Shown here in pieces: positions 14,451 through 22,247 of a stretch of 40,739 nucleotides of DNA; positions within the stretch are counted from its first letter, which is position 1, and every line of letters starts with the position of its first letter. The stretch is taken from the IMG/VR virus record IMGVR_UViG_3300031673_000174, positions 1 through 40,739 of that record. One strand, given 5' to 3'. Origin of the DNA: a virus. The translations under genes were made by a program, and so were the position numbers. Below the pieces are notes generated by a model. The model saw nothing but the letters and a program-made list of their open reading frames with translations, searched no databases and was not told the DNA's origin.

Positions 14451-14841
14451 CCCCCGCCTCGTCGGGTTTATCGAATCCGGGTGGGAAGTCCATACGCGGG
14501 GTGCCCACCCGGATCGTGCAATCCACGTCCAAGACCTCGAATCGCTTGTTCAGGTCTCGCACGTGCGGGTCCAGCCATTCGAGTAGCATCTTGACGCCGG
14601 GGTGTCCTTGCCGCATCAGCCACTCCGCATAGGTCACAAGCAGCCCCGAATCGACTAGATGCTCCGCGATCTCGCCAAACTGAGCTTGCAGCGACCGCAT
14701 ACCCCGCCGCGAGCCCTTAATGCTACCCGGCCCGCCGCGCCAACCCTTGACGAATCGCCCGGTATGCGGGTCCCGCCCCGTCGACGCGGAATCGCCATTT
14801 GACGTTGGTTTCAATGGCGCTTTCGCCTTACCCATCTTCAC
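14440..14841 (-). CDS. Probable terminase small subunit
   Basis: 133 residues. It starts with a basic, disordered segment (MGKAKAPLKPTSNGDSAST), then GRDPHTGRFVKGWRGGPGSI, reminiscent of phage proteins that bind DNA ahead of the large terminase. A helical core follows (LQAQFGEIAEHLVDSGLLVT, YAEWLMRQGHPGVKMLLEWL). Position directly before the large subunit with an 11-bp overlap is the main support. No clear family signature is visible. Confidence 0.65.
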   Translation of the reverse strand: MKMGKAKAPLKPTSNGDSASTGRDPHTGRFVKGWRGGPGSIKGSRRGMRSLQAQFGEIAEHLVDSGLLVTYAEWLMRQGHPGVKMLLEWLDPHVRDLNKRFEVLDVDCTIRVGTPRMDFPPGFDKPDEAGDAP

Positions 14842-15164
14842 ACTCTCAAAAGACGAAATACATCATCATCAAGTCCTCCCGTTTCTGTTAGGTCGAGGGG
14901 CACTACCGCGCCGTTGACCGCCGCCTGGTAGCCAACGATGATCCCCTGACAGCGCTTAACCTCCCCGATCAGATCATCCAGAGCCTGATACCAATCTTTC
15001 CACCTCTCATCCGAAGAGATTGTTGAGCGTCGATCGGATTCTATGCGAGCCCGTAAATACTGCCGCAACTGTTCCAGCGGCGGTATCGGCGGGGGCAATA
15101 TCAGGCGTCTGCCGCAACTCCGGCAGTACGTGCTATCATGCTCTCGTCCACAGCACTCAATCAT
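14838..15164 (-). CDS. Hypothetical protein with N-terminal Cys cluster
   Basis: 108 residues. The N-terminus ECCGREHDSTYCRSCGRRLI contains a CCG...CxxC zinc-ribbon-like cluster. A proline hinge (LPPPIPPLEQ) and a helical region (QLRQYLRARIESDRRSTISS, WYQALDDLIGEVKRC) follow. It overlaps small terminase by 4 bp and the next upstream gene by 4 bp, so it belongs to the packaging operon. A regulatory or terminase-accessory role is possible but not shown. Confidence 0.6.
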   Translation of the reverse strand: MIECCGREHDSTYCRSCGRRLILPPPIPPLEQLRQYLRARIESDRRSTISSDERWKDWYQALDDLIGEVKRCQGIIVGYQAAVNGAVVPLDLTETGGLDDDVFRLLRV

Positions 15165-15406
15165 AGGCCACCTGCTTTCGGGTATTCGCTAGGGCAGGTG
15201 ACTTCCCCGCGATTGAACGCCGTCACCCCGATCGGGTGGGGTAAGCCCGCCCGCTCGCAATCCATCTGCAACCGCACTGAGGCATCGCGGAGCTTCACCA
15301 TCGAGACGTTATCATCAGGCCTCTCGATCCGCAGGATGCCCGCGAGGCAAGCGACGTAATCCTTCAGATTCTCGTGCTGGGTCTGTCCGTCCGGTGCGTG
15401 TGGCAT
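15161..15406 (-). CDS. Hypothetical small protein
   Basis: 81 residues from the ATG at 15406 (MPHAPDGQTQHENLKDYVAC). I chose this start because GAGAGGACGAAAC directly precedes it; longer in-frame starts lie in the structured non-coding gap. The protein is helical with a conserved-looking LRDASVRLQMDCERAGLPHP segment. No family recognised. It is the first gene after the 15407-15665 gap and may open the packaging/head transcript. Confidence 0.55.
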   Translation of the reverse strand: MPHAPDGQTQHENLKDYVACLAGILRIERPDDNVSMVKLRDASVRLQMDCERAGLPHPIGVTAFNRGEVTCPSEYPKAGGL

Positions 15407-15665
15407 GTTTCGTCCTCTCGTCAAAAGAGGGCTGGCCGGTCGCCGATCGTAGCAAACCGGCCAACCCGAAGGAGGGGAATCGTTCCCCGTGGTTTTCAAA
15501 CGCGGGGCGGGCATCATGGGCCTATCAGCTACCGTCCGATCCGTCAGACTACTCACCTTAGACCGGACACCCGCCCCGCTGCCAGGGAATCAAGGTGGGG
15601 CGGGGGTCGCGGGGAGTGCTTTTCGGGTCTTAATGCGAGCACCCCGCCCCGTACCTGTAAGGAGC
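15407..15665. other. Non-coding gap with three GC-rich inverted repeats
   Basis: 259 bp with no supported gene. It holds TGGCCGGT/ACCGGCCA (15433-15440, 15456-15463), GGGGAA-TCG-TTCCCC (15474-15488) and CCCGCCCC/GGGGCGGG (15570-15577, 15597-15604). It separates the recombination genes from the packaging genes, the place where an early-to-late switch is expected. I saw no copy of the early promoter here and no T-run typical of an intrinsic terminator. Confidence 0.6.
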
Positions 15666-16499
15666 TCATTTCGATGCCTGAACCGCAGGCTCCGTCTCTG
15701 CGGCGATTGTCGCCGCCTTTTCCGCTACCCGGTCAGCCAGGTCAACTGCCCCGGAAGCGTCGATAGATTGCTCCTCTGGGATCGTCCGCGATTCCTCGAT
15801 ACTCGGGAAGCCTAGCAGCACGTCTCCAAATTCCTTGCGGAGAGCGTAGCCGCGCGCTCGCCAAGCCAGCATGCGCTGCGGGTAGGTTTGCCAGGTTCCC
15901 TCTTTACCAAACAGCCCAGCCCGCTTAGCATCCAAGATCGAAAACTCCTCAGTCACCGGCGCACCGGGGCCATACCGGCGGACAGTGCAGCAGGCTTTCC
16001 AGGCATCGGTGTTCGGCTCGCCTTCCATCCATTCGCGGAAGTGTTCGGCATCGAAAAGCCCGGATGCCCGGACGATCGCCAGTTGAAGATCGCCAAATAC
16101 GGAGGGTCGCCCGTTAATCACCGCCGTGTTGGCGAGAGCCGCCATCGGAGGTACCCCCAATTCAAAGCCCATCTCTAAAGCGATCAGAATCTTCTCGGGT
16201 GTATCTAGCCCTTTCGGCGCCAGCCGGGAGTTGTGGACTGCCCGCGCGAACCGAAAAGCATCCTCCAGCGTCGATAGTTGAATCCCCCGGTGTCCGATCC
16301 GTAGGGGAGTAGACCGTGCCAGTGTCGACCCCGGCACGGTAGCCGGGGGCTTCAATGCCACTTGTGCTGGCTCATTCTGCGTGGCCGGGATGACTGTGAC
16401 TACCTCGCCGCGCGAGATTGACGTTGCCTTTCCCTCCCCGCCGAATAGGGGGCCGACCGTGCCTCCGCGACCGTCCGGTGTTTCCTGTCCATCGACCAT
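15666..16499 (-). CDS. RecT-family single-strand annealing protein
   Basis: 277 residues. The RecT pattern is recognisable: a saS/NSRLAP-type start of the core (ARAVHNSRLAPKGLDTPEKI), LEMGFELGVPPMAALANTAV, INGRPSVFGDLQLAIVRASG, and a C-terminal YPQRMLAWRARGYALRKEFG. N- and C-terminal 50 residues are low-complexity. Members anneal single strands during phage recombination and pair with a 5'-3' exonuclease; the YqaJ gene lies immediately upstream (4-bp gap). Confidence 0.82.
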   Translation of the reverse strand: MVDGQETPDGRGGTVGPLFGGEGKATSISRGEVVTVIPATQNEPAQVALKPPATVPGSTLARSTPLRIGHRGIQLSTLEDAFRFARAVHNSRLAPKGLDTPEKILIALEMGFELGVPPMAALANTAVINGRPSVFGDLQLAIVRASGLFDAEHFREWMEGEPNTDAWKACCTVRRYGPGAPVTEEFSILDAKRAGLFGKEGTWQTYPQRMLAWRARGYALRKEFGDVLLGFPSIEESRTIPEEQSIDASGAVDLADRVAEKAATIAAETEPAVQASK

Positions 16500-16503
16500 G
16501 TGA

Positions 16504-17412
16504 TCATCGTCCTTTCTTGATCCGCAACGTCCTCGCGGACACCGCTTCCGTGAATTGAGCAGCTACCTCGGGCAACTCCGCCCGTAACCTTGTGACATTG
16601 AGCCGGTTACTTGTCTGCTCACTATAATCTGCCAGCCGCCCATCCGGCAAGGGCGCCCAACTACAATTCCCCAGCGCCGCAATCACGCTAGCCTTAACCG
16701 TCTTCTCAATCCCCGCCGCTGACTTGCGGGCTTCGACTGCCGCTTCATATTGTTCGATAAGTTCCATTGCGATCGTGGCTCCCAGCCCCTCCGGCTGCCT
16801 CCGGACCCGCCGCAACAGGTCCAGGGATGGCCGGGAATTGCTCGGGGCCACATTGCCGACTACGTGCAGCGTCCACCACGCGGGTAGGCTCTCCGCTATG
16901 TGCTGTCCGATCACGCGGTCGCGGGGAATCAGGTAATCGCAGTCACCCCGCCCGCCGAGGAACGCGACTACATGACCTTGCTGGACCTCCTCGGGCACGC
17001 AGAGCAACTGAGCCTGCACCTGCATTGTCACCCGCTCGGGAACCTCAGCCGTACCCGGCTCCCCCCAGCCCGGCTCCAGCCGCCAATAGAGTCCCGCCGT
17101 CTTGGCCTCGACGATCTCACCCGTGGCCAGCACCCGCCCGTCCAACGTAGCTGTCAGCACCGGGCACGCCCCGGAAGTCACCTCTACCCCCCGTTCCAGC
17201 GGACCCAGCCGGTCTTCCGCCCGGTCAAGCAAGTGCCGCTCCAGCGTGTTGCCCATCGCCATCGCGGGGCTTTCGGGTGCGGGCTCCACATCCTGCACCT
17301 TTTCAATCCACACGTCGAACTCAGAGCGGAATGGGTCCAGGTCGAAAATCGCGGCCACATCAGAAGCCCCGATCCGACCCCGCCTTGCAACTATCTGATC
17401 CTCGGTGAGCAT
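16504..17412 (-). CDS. YqaJ-type (lambda-like) 5'-3' exonuclease
   Basis: 302 residues from ATG 17412, chosen because GAGGAG lies 8 bases upstream. Early RRGRIGASDVAAIFDLDPF, then AMGNTLERHLLDRAEDRLG, ATLDGRVLATGEIVEAKTAG and VTMQVQAQLL give the Glu, Asp, Glu-x-Lys and Gln residues of the YqaJ PD-(D/E)xK nuclease core. The C-terminal third is helical and specific to this protein. With RecT it forms a complete two-component recombination system for end processing, concatemer formation or repair. Confidence 0.85.
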   Translation of the reverse strand: MLTEDQIVARRGRIGASDVAAIFDLDPFRSEFDVWIEKVQDVEPAPESPAMAMGNTLERHLLDRAEDRLGPLERGVEVTSGACPVLTATLDGRVLATGEIVEAKTAGLYWRLEPGWGEPGTAEVPERVTMQVQAQLLCVPEEVQQGHVVAFLGGRGDCDYLIPRDRVIGQHIAESLPAWWTLHVVGNVAPSNSRPSLDLLRRVRRQPEGLGATIAMELIEQYEAAVEARKSAAGIEKTVKASVIAALGNCSWAPLPDGRLADYSEQTSNRLNVTRLRAELPEVAAQFTEAVSARTLRIKKGR

Positions 17413-17642
17413 TTCGTCGGCTCCTCGATCCATACGTCCGGGGTGTCACCCGCGTCTATCGCATCGGCAATTGTGCGGGCGGACTCCAGTAATTCCGTCA
17501 GCATTTCGATCCCGTCGTCGGGTCCGGCGATCGCCGCCTGCCAAATGATATCATTCAAGGCCGCTTGGCTGACGCCCAGGTAGTTCGCCAGCGCCTGTAC
17601 GTGCTGCTCATGGTGTTTCAGGGCTTCGTTCGTTTCCTGCAT
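17391..17642 (-). CDS. Hypothetical small helical protein
   Basis: 83 residues, MQETNEALKHHEQHVQALAN at the start. LANYLGVSQAALNDIIWQAA could be read as a weak helix-turn-helix or a knob-like helix pair, but I do not assign a family. Its last codons overlap the start of the YqaJ gene by 22 bp, and its start overlaps the preceding gene by 35 bp. That indicates translational coupling in an early operon. Confidence 0.55.
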   Translation of the reverse strand: MQETNEALKHHEQHVQALANYLGVSQAALNDIIWQAAIAGPDDGIEMLTELLESARTIADAIDAGDTPDVWIEEPTKCSPRIR

Positions 17643-17862
17643 TGTCGGCTCCTTTCAGTATCAGGTCCGCCCCCAACTCGGCGGCAGCCTCGATGATGTG
17701 CTCGACCAAGTCCGCGTCAAACCGCCGACCGTCCTCGTACTGATTCACCAGCCCGTCCCGCAGCGCCTGCCGGGCCGCTGTCTCATCGAGCCCCGCCTGC
17801 CGCGACAGGATATAGCTGTTAGCTGCGAGCCTGATCCACGCTTGCCGCTGCTTTGCGTTCAT
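17608..17862 (-). CDS. Hypothetical small protein
   Basis: 84 residues (MNAKQRQAWIRLAANSYILS at the start), helical, with QALRDGLVNQYEDGRRFDAD and an acidic C-terminus. The two helices around RLAANSYILSRQAGLDETAA are reminiscent of small phage DNA-associated proteins, but no family can be named. It overlaps genes on both sides. Confidence 0.55.
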   Translation of the reverse strand: MNAKQRQAWIRLAANSYILSRQAGLDETAARQALRDGLVNQYEDGRRFDADLVEHIIEAAAELGADLILKGADNAGNERSPETP

Positions 17863-18115
17863 GGTGCCTTACCTCGCCCTTGTGCCGCTCGGCTCTTTTC
17901 GCTTGCCGCGTTGCAAACCGAAAGCCCTCCCGTATATCGAGGAGAGCGTGATAATTCGCGGTGACCCATTCGAGGAATAGCTCATGGCCGGTCCAGGCCC
18001 GCCACTTCCACCATGGCAGGATCAGTGCCTGGAACTCCTCGCGGGTCCAGAACTGCGCGTTATCGGCGTGGAGCCGCTGGAAGTCCTCATAGGTGAATAT
18101 AGCGTTGTCACTCAT
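17819..18115 (-). CDS. Hypothetical Trp/Phe-rich small protein
   Basis: 98 residues from ATG 18115 (MSDNAIFTYEDFQRLHADNA), with AAGGG upstream. Aromatic residues are dense in the middle (FWTREEFQALILPWWKWRAW), and the C-terminus is strongly basic (RFATRQAKRAERHKGEVRHH). It overlaps the next upstream gene by 8 bp. No family recognised. The basic tail suggests nucleic-acid contact; this is inference. Confidence 0.55.
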   Translation of the reverse strand: MSDNAIFTYEDFQRLHADNAQFWTREEFQALILPWWKWRAWTGHELFLEWVTANYHALLDIREGFRFATRQAKRAERHKGEVRHHERKAAASVDQARS

Positions 18116-18332
18116 CACTAGCCCTTTCACGAAACAGTCGGGCCTCACGTTCGGTCGTCTTCCCCAGAGTACCAGTGTCCTTCAGAATCTGGCATTCGAC
18201 TTCGCTGAGCCACTCACATAGCCTCACCCGCAACTCCTGTAGGTAGTCATGTGATGGATCGACTAGCGATCCTATCCGTGCCTGGGCCACGCGCGCCCGA
18301 GCATCATCATGTGTTGTTGTCTGTGTCGTCAT
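18108..18332 (-). CDS. Hypothetical protein, first gene of early operon 1
   Basis: 74 residues from ATG 18332, MTTQTTTHDDARARVAQARI then LQELRVRLCEWLSEVECQIL. The start is fixed by GAAAGGACGAAC directly upstream, the same leader that precedes 26574 and, nearly, 28291. It is the first gene after promoter copy 1. No family recognised. Confidence 0.6.
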   Translation of the reverse strand: MTTQTTTHDDARARVAQARIGSLVDPSHDYLQELRVRLCEWLSEVECQILKDTGTLGKTTEREARLFRERASDE

Positions 18333-18432
18333 GTTCGTCCTTTCGCCTGAGTTATCGTGTCCTATCCTTACGCCTTGATTATACCACATTCCAGCCAGCG
18401 AGGGAATTATAAAGCTCCGCGAAGTTTATAAC
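18333..18432 (-). promoter_or_regulatory. Early promoter/operator, copy 1
   Basis: Read on the minus strand: an inverted repeat ATTATAAA-11-TTTATAAC (18406-18432), a -10 hexamer TATAAT (18383-18378), and a conserved leader ending in GAAAGGACGAAC just before the ATG at 18332. The stretch 17 bp upstream of the -10 is TTCCCT, a poor -35, and the inverted repeat abuts it, suggesting a regulator binds there. Two more copies lie at 26575-26673 and 28292-28393. Confidence 0.8.
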
Positions 18433-18491
18433 CGGCGGAGCAATCAGGGAAAGAAGCGGGGCGGGTAGGTGGACGAAGACCCCCCGCCCCA

Positions 18492-18509
18492 GGACGGCTT
18501 GCGCCGCCC
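18492..18509 (-). other. GNRA-capped hairpin
   Basis: On the minus strand GGGCGGC and GCCGTCC pair around a GCAA tetraloop (7 bp with one G-U). It lies between the stop of the 18528-18776 gene and promoter copy 1. No T-run follows directly, so it may be a 3'-end protecting or Rho-associated structure rather than an intrinsic terminator. Confidence 0.5.
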
Positions 18510-18527
18510 GGACACGAAGCCGAAAAC

Positions 18528-18776
18528 CTAATCGCCCGCCGCGTCATTGTCAACCTTTTCCGGTGCCGACTCCGGCCTATCAACGTATTCCAATAGCCCG
18601 CCCGCCGTGATCCATGCCAACGCCCCGTAAGTGGGTAACGCCTGACCGAGTATCGAGCCATCCGCGACAAAGTCCACCGTCCCGTCCGGCTTACTCGGTA
18701 TCGGTATCCGGGCGACAAGCCCCTGGAGGATCGCTGCCGTCATCGCCAATCGCTCCGCCCTTTGTTCCTCAGTCAT
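18528..18776 (-). CDS. Hypothetical protein, last gene of early operon 2
   Basis: 82 residues, MTEEQRAERLAMTAAILQGL at the start, then ARIPIPSKPDGTVDFVADGS and a C-terminal acidic tail. No family known. Its ribosome-binding segment is part of the 29-bp cassette repeated at 21533-21561 and, in diverged form, at 22245-22271. The next downstream element is the hairpin at 18492 and promoter copy 1. Confidence 0.6.
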   Translation of the reverse strand: MTEEQRAERLAMTAAILQGLVARIPIPSKPDGTVDFVADGSILGQALPTYGALAWITAGGLLEYVDRPESAPEKVDNDAAGD

Positions 18777-18802
18777 CGTCTTACTCCTGATTCCACCACT
18801 TC
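18774..18802 (-). repeat. Translation-start cassette, copy 1 (29 bp)
   Basis: These 29 bp are identical to 21533-21561. On the minus strand they contain codons for KWWNQE and a TAA stop, an AGGAG site inside those codons, and the next ATG. Because both stop/start context and upstream codons are repeated, it looks like a duplicated intercistronic junction. Confidence 0.85.
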
Positions 18803-18803
18803 G

Positions 18804-18928
18804 CTACCCAGACACGCCCTTTTGTATCTCGCCGTGCAGCGCGTCTATCGCCTGGCGCGCCGCGTCGAGCCGTCGCAATAGCTCGGCGCCGCCAGCACTG
18901 CCGTGGGACCATCGCCATTTTCACCCAT
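18804..18928 (-). pseudogene. Small frameshifted gene remnant
   Basis: An ATG at 18928 with GGAG 10 bases upstream starts MGENGDGPTAVLAA. About 40 nt later the protein-like frame is a different one, GGAELLRRLDAARQAIDALH, ending at TAG 18804-18806, and it has no start codon of its own. A single-base indel in the GGCGG-rich stretch would join the two into a protein of about 40 residues with an amphipathic helix. It could be decay, a sequencing error or programmed slippage. Confidence 0.3.
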
Positions 18929-18978
18929 GATATGATCTCCAAACTACCATAACGCCATACCACGCAGACACGCCAAAG

Positions 18979-19881
18979 TCAAGCCGTAACCTTGGCGAAC
19001 GGTAGCATTTCATCATCGACCTTATCGCGCTGGCTTATCGCGTCGTCCAGATTGCTTATTGCCGCCGCGTAGTATTCGTCCTTGATCTCGCAACCGTAAA
19101 ACCGTCGCCCCAATTTCAGCGCCTCGTAACCTTCAGAACCAATCCCGGCAAAGGGCGAAAAGACGATCTCGCCCGGCAAGGAATACAGGGTAATCAAACG
19201 ACGAATCACCTTAAGCTGCAAGGGGCATATATGCTTCGTGTCATTTTCGCCTCGTCCGGCAACCACATTCAGGGTGTCCGTCTCCCTGATTTCGTGCCAC
19301 GTCCATACGCCCTCGGCCCATGCAATCCAGTCATTACGGCTAACTTCCGAGCTGCGGATTGGGACGGCATTCTCACCGGCACCCCGGAATTTGATCAAGT
19401 AATCATTCAGGGCGGGTCGACTCTTGGCGCGGTCACTGTCCAAACCCGAAAACTGCAACTCTCGGCTTTTCGTTCTGATTGCTTGCGATTGCGGGTTCTT
19501 GGTCACCGGAATATCAGTCTCGTAAATCAATCCGGCACGCTCACCCAAGCGGATATTCAGTCCCCGGAAGTCGTGCAAGCCGTATTCTCCACTCCTTTTC
19601 ATTCGGGGTATCTGGGCGACGTGGACCATCGCCACTCTACCGGGTTTCAGCACGCGGCCTAATCCACGGTAAAACCAACTCAGGTGTAATGTTGTCTCCG
19701 TTTTGAACTCCTCACTGTTTCCGATGTCTTCAGCAAGAGACGTATAAGCATACAAGCTCGGGAACGGCGGCGAAAACACGGCCATATCCACGGAGTGCAT
19801 TGGCATCGCTTCCCACATATGAGGGATGCAATCCCCCTTGTGGAGCTTATATTCCGCTTCGCCCGTCAAAGGCGTATTCAT
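18979..19881 (-). CDS. DNA methyltransferase, predicted N4-cytosine type
   Basis: 300 residues. The catalytic motif IV is MAVFSPPFPSLYAY (SPPF at 37-40) and precedes the SAM-binding motif I FSPFAGIGSEG (241-251). This is the permuted beta-class order. SPPF favours N4-cytosine over N6-adenine methylation, but this is not certain from motif alone. It overlaps the SNF2-like helicase gene by 35 bp. No restriction endonuclease is adjacent, so self-protection of phage DNA or a role in the helicase system is more likely than a restriction-modification pair. Confidence 0.85.
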   Translation of the reverse strand: MNTPLTGEAEYKLHKGDCIPHMWEAMPMHSVDMAVFSPPFPSLYAYTSLAEDIGNSEEFKTETTLHLSWFYRGLGRVLKPGRVAMVHVAQIPRMKRSGEYGLHDFRGLNIRLGERAGLIYETDIPVTKNPQSQAIRTKSRELQFSGLDSDRAKSRPALNDYLIKFRGAGENAVPIRSSEVSRNDWIAWAEGVWTWHEIRETDTLNVVAGRGENDTKHICPLQLKVIRRLITLYSLPGEIVFSPFAGIGSEGYEALKLGRRFYGCEIKDEYYAAAISNLDDAISQRDKVDDEMLPFAKVTA

Positions 19882-21343
19882 TGAAAAGCCTCTCCTGCTC
19901 CTCTCCGTCCTCTTGGACTCGGTGCGCTTTCCTCAACACGGTATCTATCATAGGCTGCTCGGCGTCGGTGATCGGAATATGCACATTCAGCGGCCTAAGT
20001 GATCCGATACGGTTGGACCGTTTGACGGCCTGATAGAACTGCTCATAGGAATCCTGTAGGCCGCTGAATACTTGCCTTGTAGCAATTTGCAAGTTCAGCC
20101 CGAAGCCTAGTATCTTCGGCTTGGTTATCAATACTCGTTTTGCCCCGGCCTTGAAGTCGCTTATTAGCCGCATCCGCTCGGCGTGGGGAGTATCCCCAGA
20201 GATGTTTGCCGCCGCGGGGAATGTCTGCCGCATTAGCTTTTGTTCCTCGTTGTAGATGCACCAGATGATCGTCGATTCCCCCGGCCATGATTCGATCAGC
20301 TTGCGTATAAATGCGGGCTTGTTGGTTGCAATGCTCTGCCCGTTGTGTCTGCCTTTGGCTATCTGCCCGATCTTTGATCGTGTACCTATTCCACCAACGG
20401 CAGTCACGATAAGCTCGCCCGTCAACTCCTGAATTGCGATATGCTGTGCATCCGTAGTTGGCACATTTTCTATGTGAATGTGTATGGGCGGTATGTCGTC
20501 TGAATGGTCCCGCCAGCCGTACGTCTTCGGGTTCGTCAAGAATATACACCAATGCGACAAGCCCCGATAGAATGGTCCGATGGCATGCGGTTTCAACACC
20601 CATCGTTCTGACGTTTGCCCCTTATTGACAAAGAACTTAGCCAAGAACGCATTGATGTTGGGGTAAGCACCCATGAGTATGGCGTGGTTTGCATATTCGA
20701 TCCGGTCGTTTGGAGCTGGCGTGCCAGTGCCGCACATCTTCCACTGCAAACCGCGCCCAAGCCGCAGAATCGTTTGGCCCCATTTCCCGTAGTGCGACTT
20801 CAGCATAGACGATTCGTCCACGATCAACGCCCCTAGTCGCCCCGTTGGGATATCATTATTCAGGGCTTCATAATTCGTGATACCTAATCGCCCGCCCTCG
20901 ATCAGCCACTGTCCCAGATCCTTCGATGCTATTTGTTCGGGTCTGAAATCTTCACCGTACCATCGGGCAAACTCGGCTTGGGTTTGCTCAATAACCATCA
21001 AGGGGCTGATGATAAGTATCGCTTTATCGGCGGCCAACAGCTTGTCGATGTGTCGAATAAATTCCGCATAGATGAGCGTTTTCCCTAAACCACAATCAGC
21101 GAAGATGCTGAATCGCCGCTTCTTGATTGCCAATCCAGCAATGTCCCGCTGGTAATCAAATAGGAATGGCGACGGCTCGTAACTGGCATCGGGTTCTAGG
21201 CTTGGCGCATCTACTTGTAGCAAGTGGGCGTATTCGTCCGGTACTATCGCCGTCCGGCCAATGAACCGATATTGTGGCAGTTGCTTAATGGCCAGAAATC
21301 GGCGATAATCATCTAATGATTGCGATGATAGCGTATACTCCAT
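19847..21343 (-). CDS. SNF2-like DEAD/H-box helicase
   Basis: 498 residues. FADCGLGKTLIYAEFI (Walker A, 83-89), LIISPLMVIEQTQ, ITNYEALN, LIVDESSMLK (motif II DESS) and MCGTGTPAPN (motif III) make up the first RecA domain. IWCIYNEEQKL, ISGDTPHAERMRLISDFKAG, ILGFGLNLQIATRQVF and YQAVKRSNRIGS (motif VI) make up the second. The ITNYE and RSNRIG forms are those of SNF2-type translocases. Coupled by overlap to the methyltransferase. Phage genomes often carry this helicase for replication or recombination. Confidence 0.88.
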   Translation of the reverse strand: MEYTLSSQSLDDYRRFLAIKQLPQYRFIGRTAIVPDEYAHLLQVDAPSLEPDASYEPSPFLFDYQRDIAGLAIKKRRFSIFADCGLGKTLIYAEFIRHIDKLLAADKAILIISPLMVIEQTQAEFARWYGEDFRPEQIASKDLGQWLIEGGRLGITNYEALNNDIPTGRLGALIVDESSMLKSHYGKWGQTILRLGRGLQWKMCGTGTPAPNDRIEYANHAILMGAYPNINAFLAKFFVNKGQTSERWVLKPHAIGPFYRGLSHWCIFLTNPKTYGWRDHSDDIPPIHIHIENVPTTDAQHIAIQELTGELIVTAVGGIGTRSKIGQIAKGRHNGQSIATNKPAFIRKLIESWPGESTIIWCIYNEEQKLMRQTFPAAANISGDTPHAERMRLISDFKAGAKRVLITKPKILGFGLNLQIATRQVFSGLQDSYEQFYQAVKRSNRIGSLRPLNVHIPITDAEQPMIDTVLRKAHRVQEDGEEQERLFNEYAFDGRSGI

Positions 21344-21346
21344 TGC

Positions 21347-21535
21347 TTATCCTCCCTCTCGGCTCATACCTAATACGCTAAGGCTGATAACGATCGCGCC
21401 GACGAAGTACGCCGCACGATGCCATCGCCTCTCGATCACTGATTGCACAACGATGATCGCATAGAAGCCAATCAACACCCACATCGTTACGGTAGAATCT
21501 AACATCAATTGGGTTATACCTTCGCGGTCCTTCAT
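21347..21535 (-). CDS. Small two-helix membrane protein
   Basis: 62 residues: MKDREGITQLMLDSTVTMWV then hydrophobic VLIGFYAIIVVQSV, a basic turn IERRWHRAA, and YFVGAIVISLSVLGM. Two transmembrane segments with a positively charged loop are predicted. Size and topology would suit a class II holin, but it lies in the early region far from other lysis-like genes. It starts at a translation cassette copy (21533-21561). Confidence 0.6.
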   Translation of the reverse strand: MKDREGITQLMLDSTVTMWVLIGFYAIIVVQSVIERRWHRAAYFVGAIVISLSVLGMSREGG

Positions 21536-21561
21536 CGTCTTACTCCTGATTCCACCACTTC
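21533..21561 (-). repeat. Translation-start cassette, copy 2 (29 bp)
   Basis: Exact copy of 18774-18802. Here the repeated KWWNQE codons do not belong to a recognisable upstream gene, because the pentapeptide-repeat gene stops at 21567. The segment therefore looks like a transplanted gene end plus ribosome site. Confidence 0.85.
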
Positions 21562-21566
21562 ACGGC

Positions 21567-22247
21567 TCATGCTTCTCGCAGCAACCGTCCACCTACATCA
21601 ATTCGCCAACCCGCAGGCGCATCCCTTGATAGACATGCGCCTGAAAGGTTCGCCCCGCTGAGGTTCGCCCCGCTGAGGTTCGCCCCGCTGAGGTACGCCC
21701 CGGTGAGGTACGCCCTGCTGAGGTCTGCCCCGCTGAGGTTTGCCCCGCTGAGGTTCGCCCCGCCGAGGTCTGCCCCGCTGAGGTTCGCCCCGCCGAGGTT
21801 CGCCCCGCTGAGGTACGCCCCGCTGAGGTACGCCCCGCTGAGGTCTGCCCCGCTGAGGTTTGCCCAGCCGATATCGGCGTCTTTCGATAACGAGCGCATG
21901 GTTGCGGCCAGGAATGCGCGTAAGCGTGGGTAGGCGCACAACAGAGGATAATCGCGGGTCACTTCTATGAGCAATCTGGCGCGCCGAACGGCTATTTTCT
22001 CCGAGTTATCACTACAACATCCAACATCACTATCAGTTTCCGCCAGAAATAAACGTGCTTTCGGCCTCCACCAGCGCAGCGGGTCACTAACAAGATGCAG
22101 GCCGGTTTGGCAGATTACAGGTGCAACTCCGCAATCATACCATTCGCCGGGCTGGTCATCGTATGGTAGGGGCCACTGCCCATTCCCGCCGTGTATAGAT
22201 TCACCGTTAGGCCCGAGCACTTTGAACAACTGTAAAGATATTGTCAT
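21567..22247 (-). CDS. Pentapeptide-repeat protein with N-terminal domain
   Basis: 226 residues from ATG 22247, whose ribosome site lies in the diverged cassette copy. Residues 1-125 form a compact Trp/Gly-rich domain ([53 protein letters not shown]). Residues of about 130-210 are 16 tandem A(N/D/Y)LSG pentapeptides, which fold as a right-handed quadrilateral beta-helix. Some pentapeptide proteins (Qnr, MfpA) mimic DNA and bind gyrase; most have no known role. The phage might use it on gyrase or on host nucleases, but nothing here shows this. Confidence 0.85.
   Translation of the reverse strand: MTISLQLFKVLGPNGESIHGGNGQWPLPYDDQPGEWYDCGVAPVICQTGLHLVSDPLRWWRPKARLFLAETDSDVGCCSDNSEKIAVRRARLLIEVTRDYPLLCAYPRLRAFLAATMRSLSKDADIGWANLSGADLSGAYLSGAYLSGANLGGANLSGADLGGANLSGANLSGADLSRAYLTGAYLSGANLSGANLSGANLSGACLSRDAPAGWRIDVGGRLLREA
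21631..21873 (-). repeat. Tandem 15-bp repeat encoding the pentapeptides
   Basis: About 16 near-identical 15-mers of the form cgccccgctgaggtn (plus-strand reading), with substitutions mostly confined to the third base triplet that changes Asn, Asp and Tyr. The DNA-level regularity implies recent expansion. Copy number here is prone to both slippage and assembly error. Confidence 0.9.

Noticed and set aside
18781-18963. A 60-residue minus-strand gene ending in KWWNQE
   Set aside because: Its Arg-rich composition is shadow-like, and its ending is the duplicated translation-start cassette, not evidence of a gene.
21631-21873. Non-coding minisatellite or CRISPR-like repeat
   Set aside because: The 15-bp units are in frame and encode a regular pentapeptide helix in a gene with a supported start.
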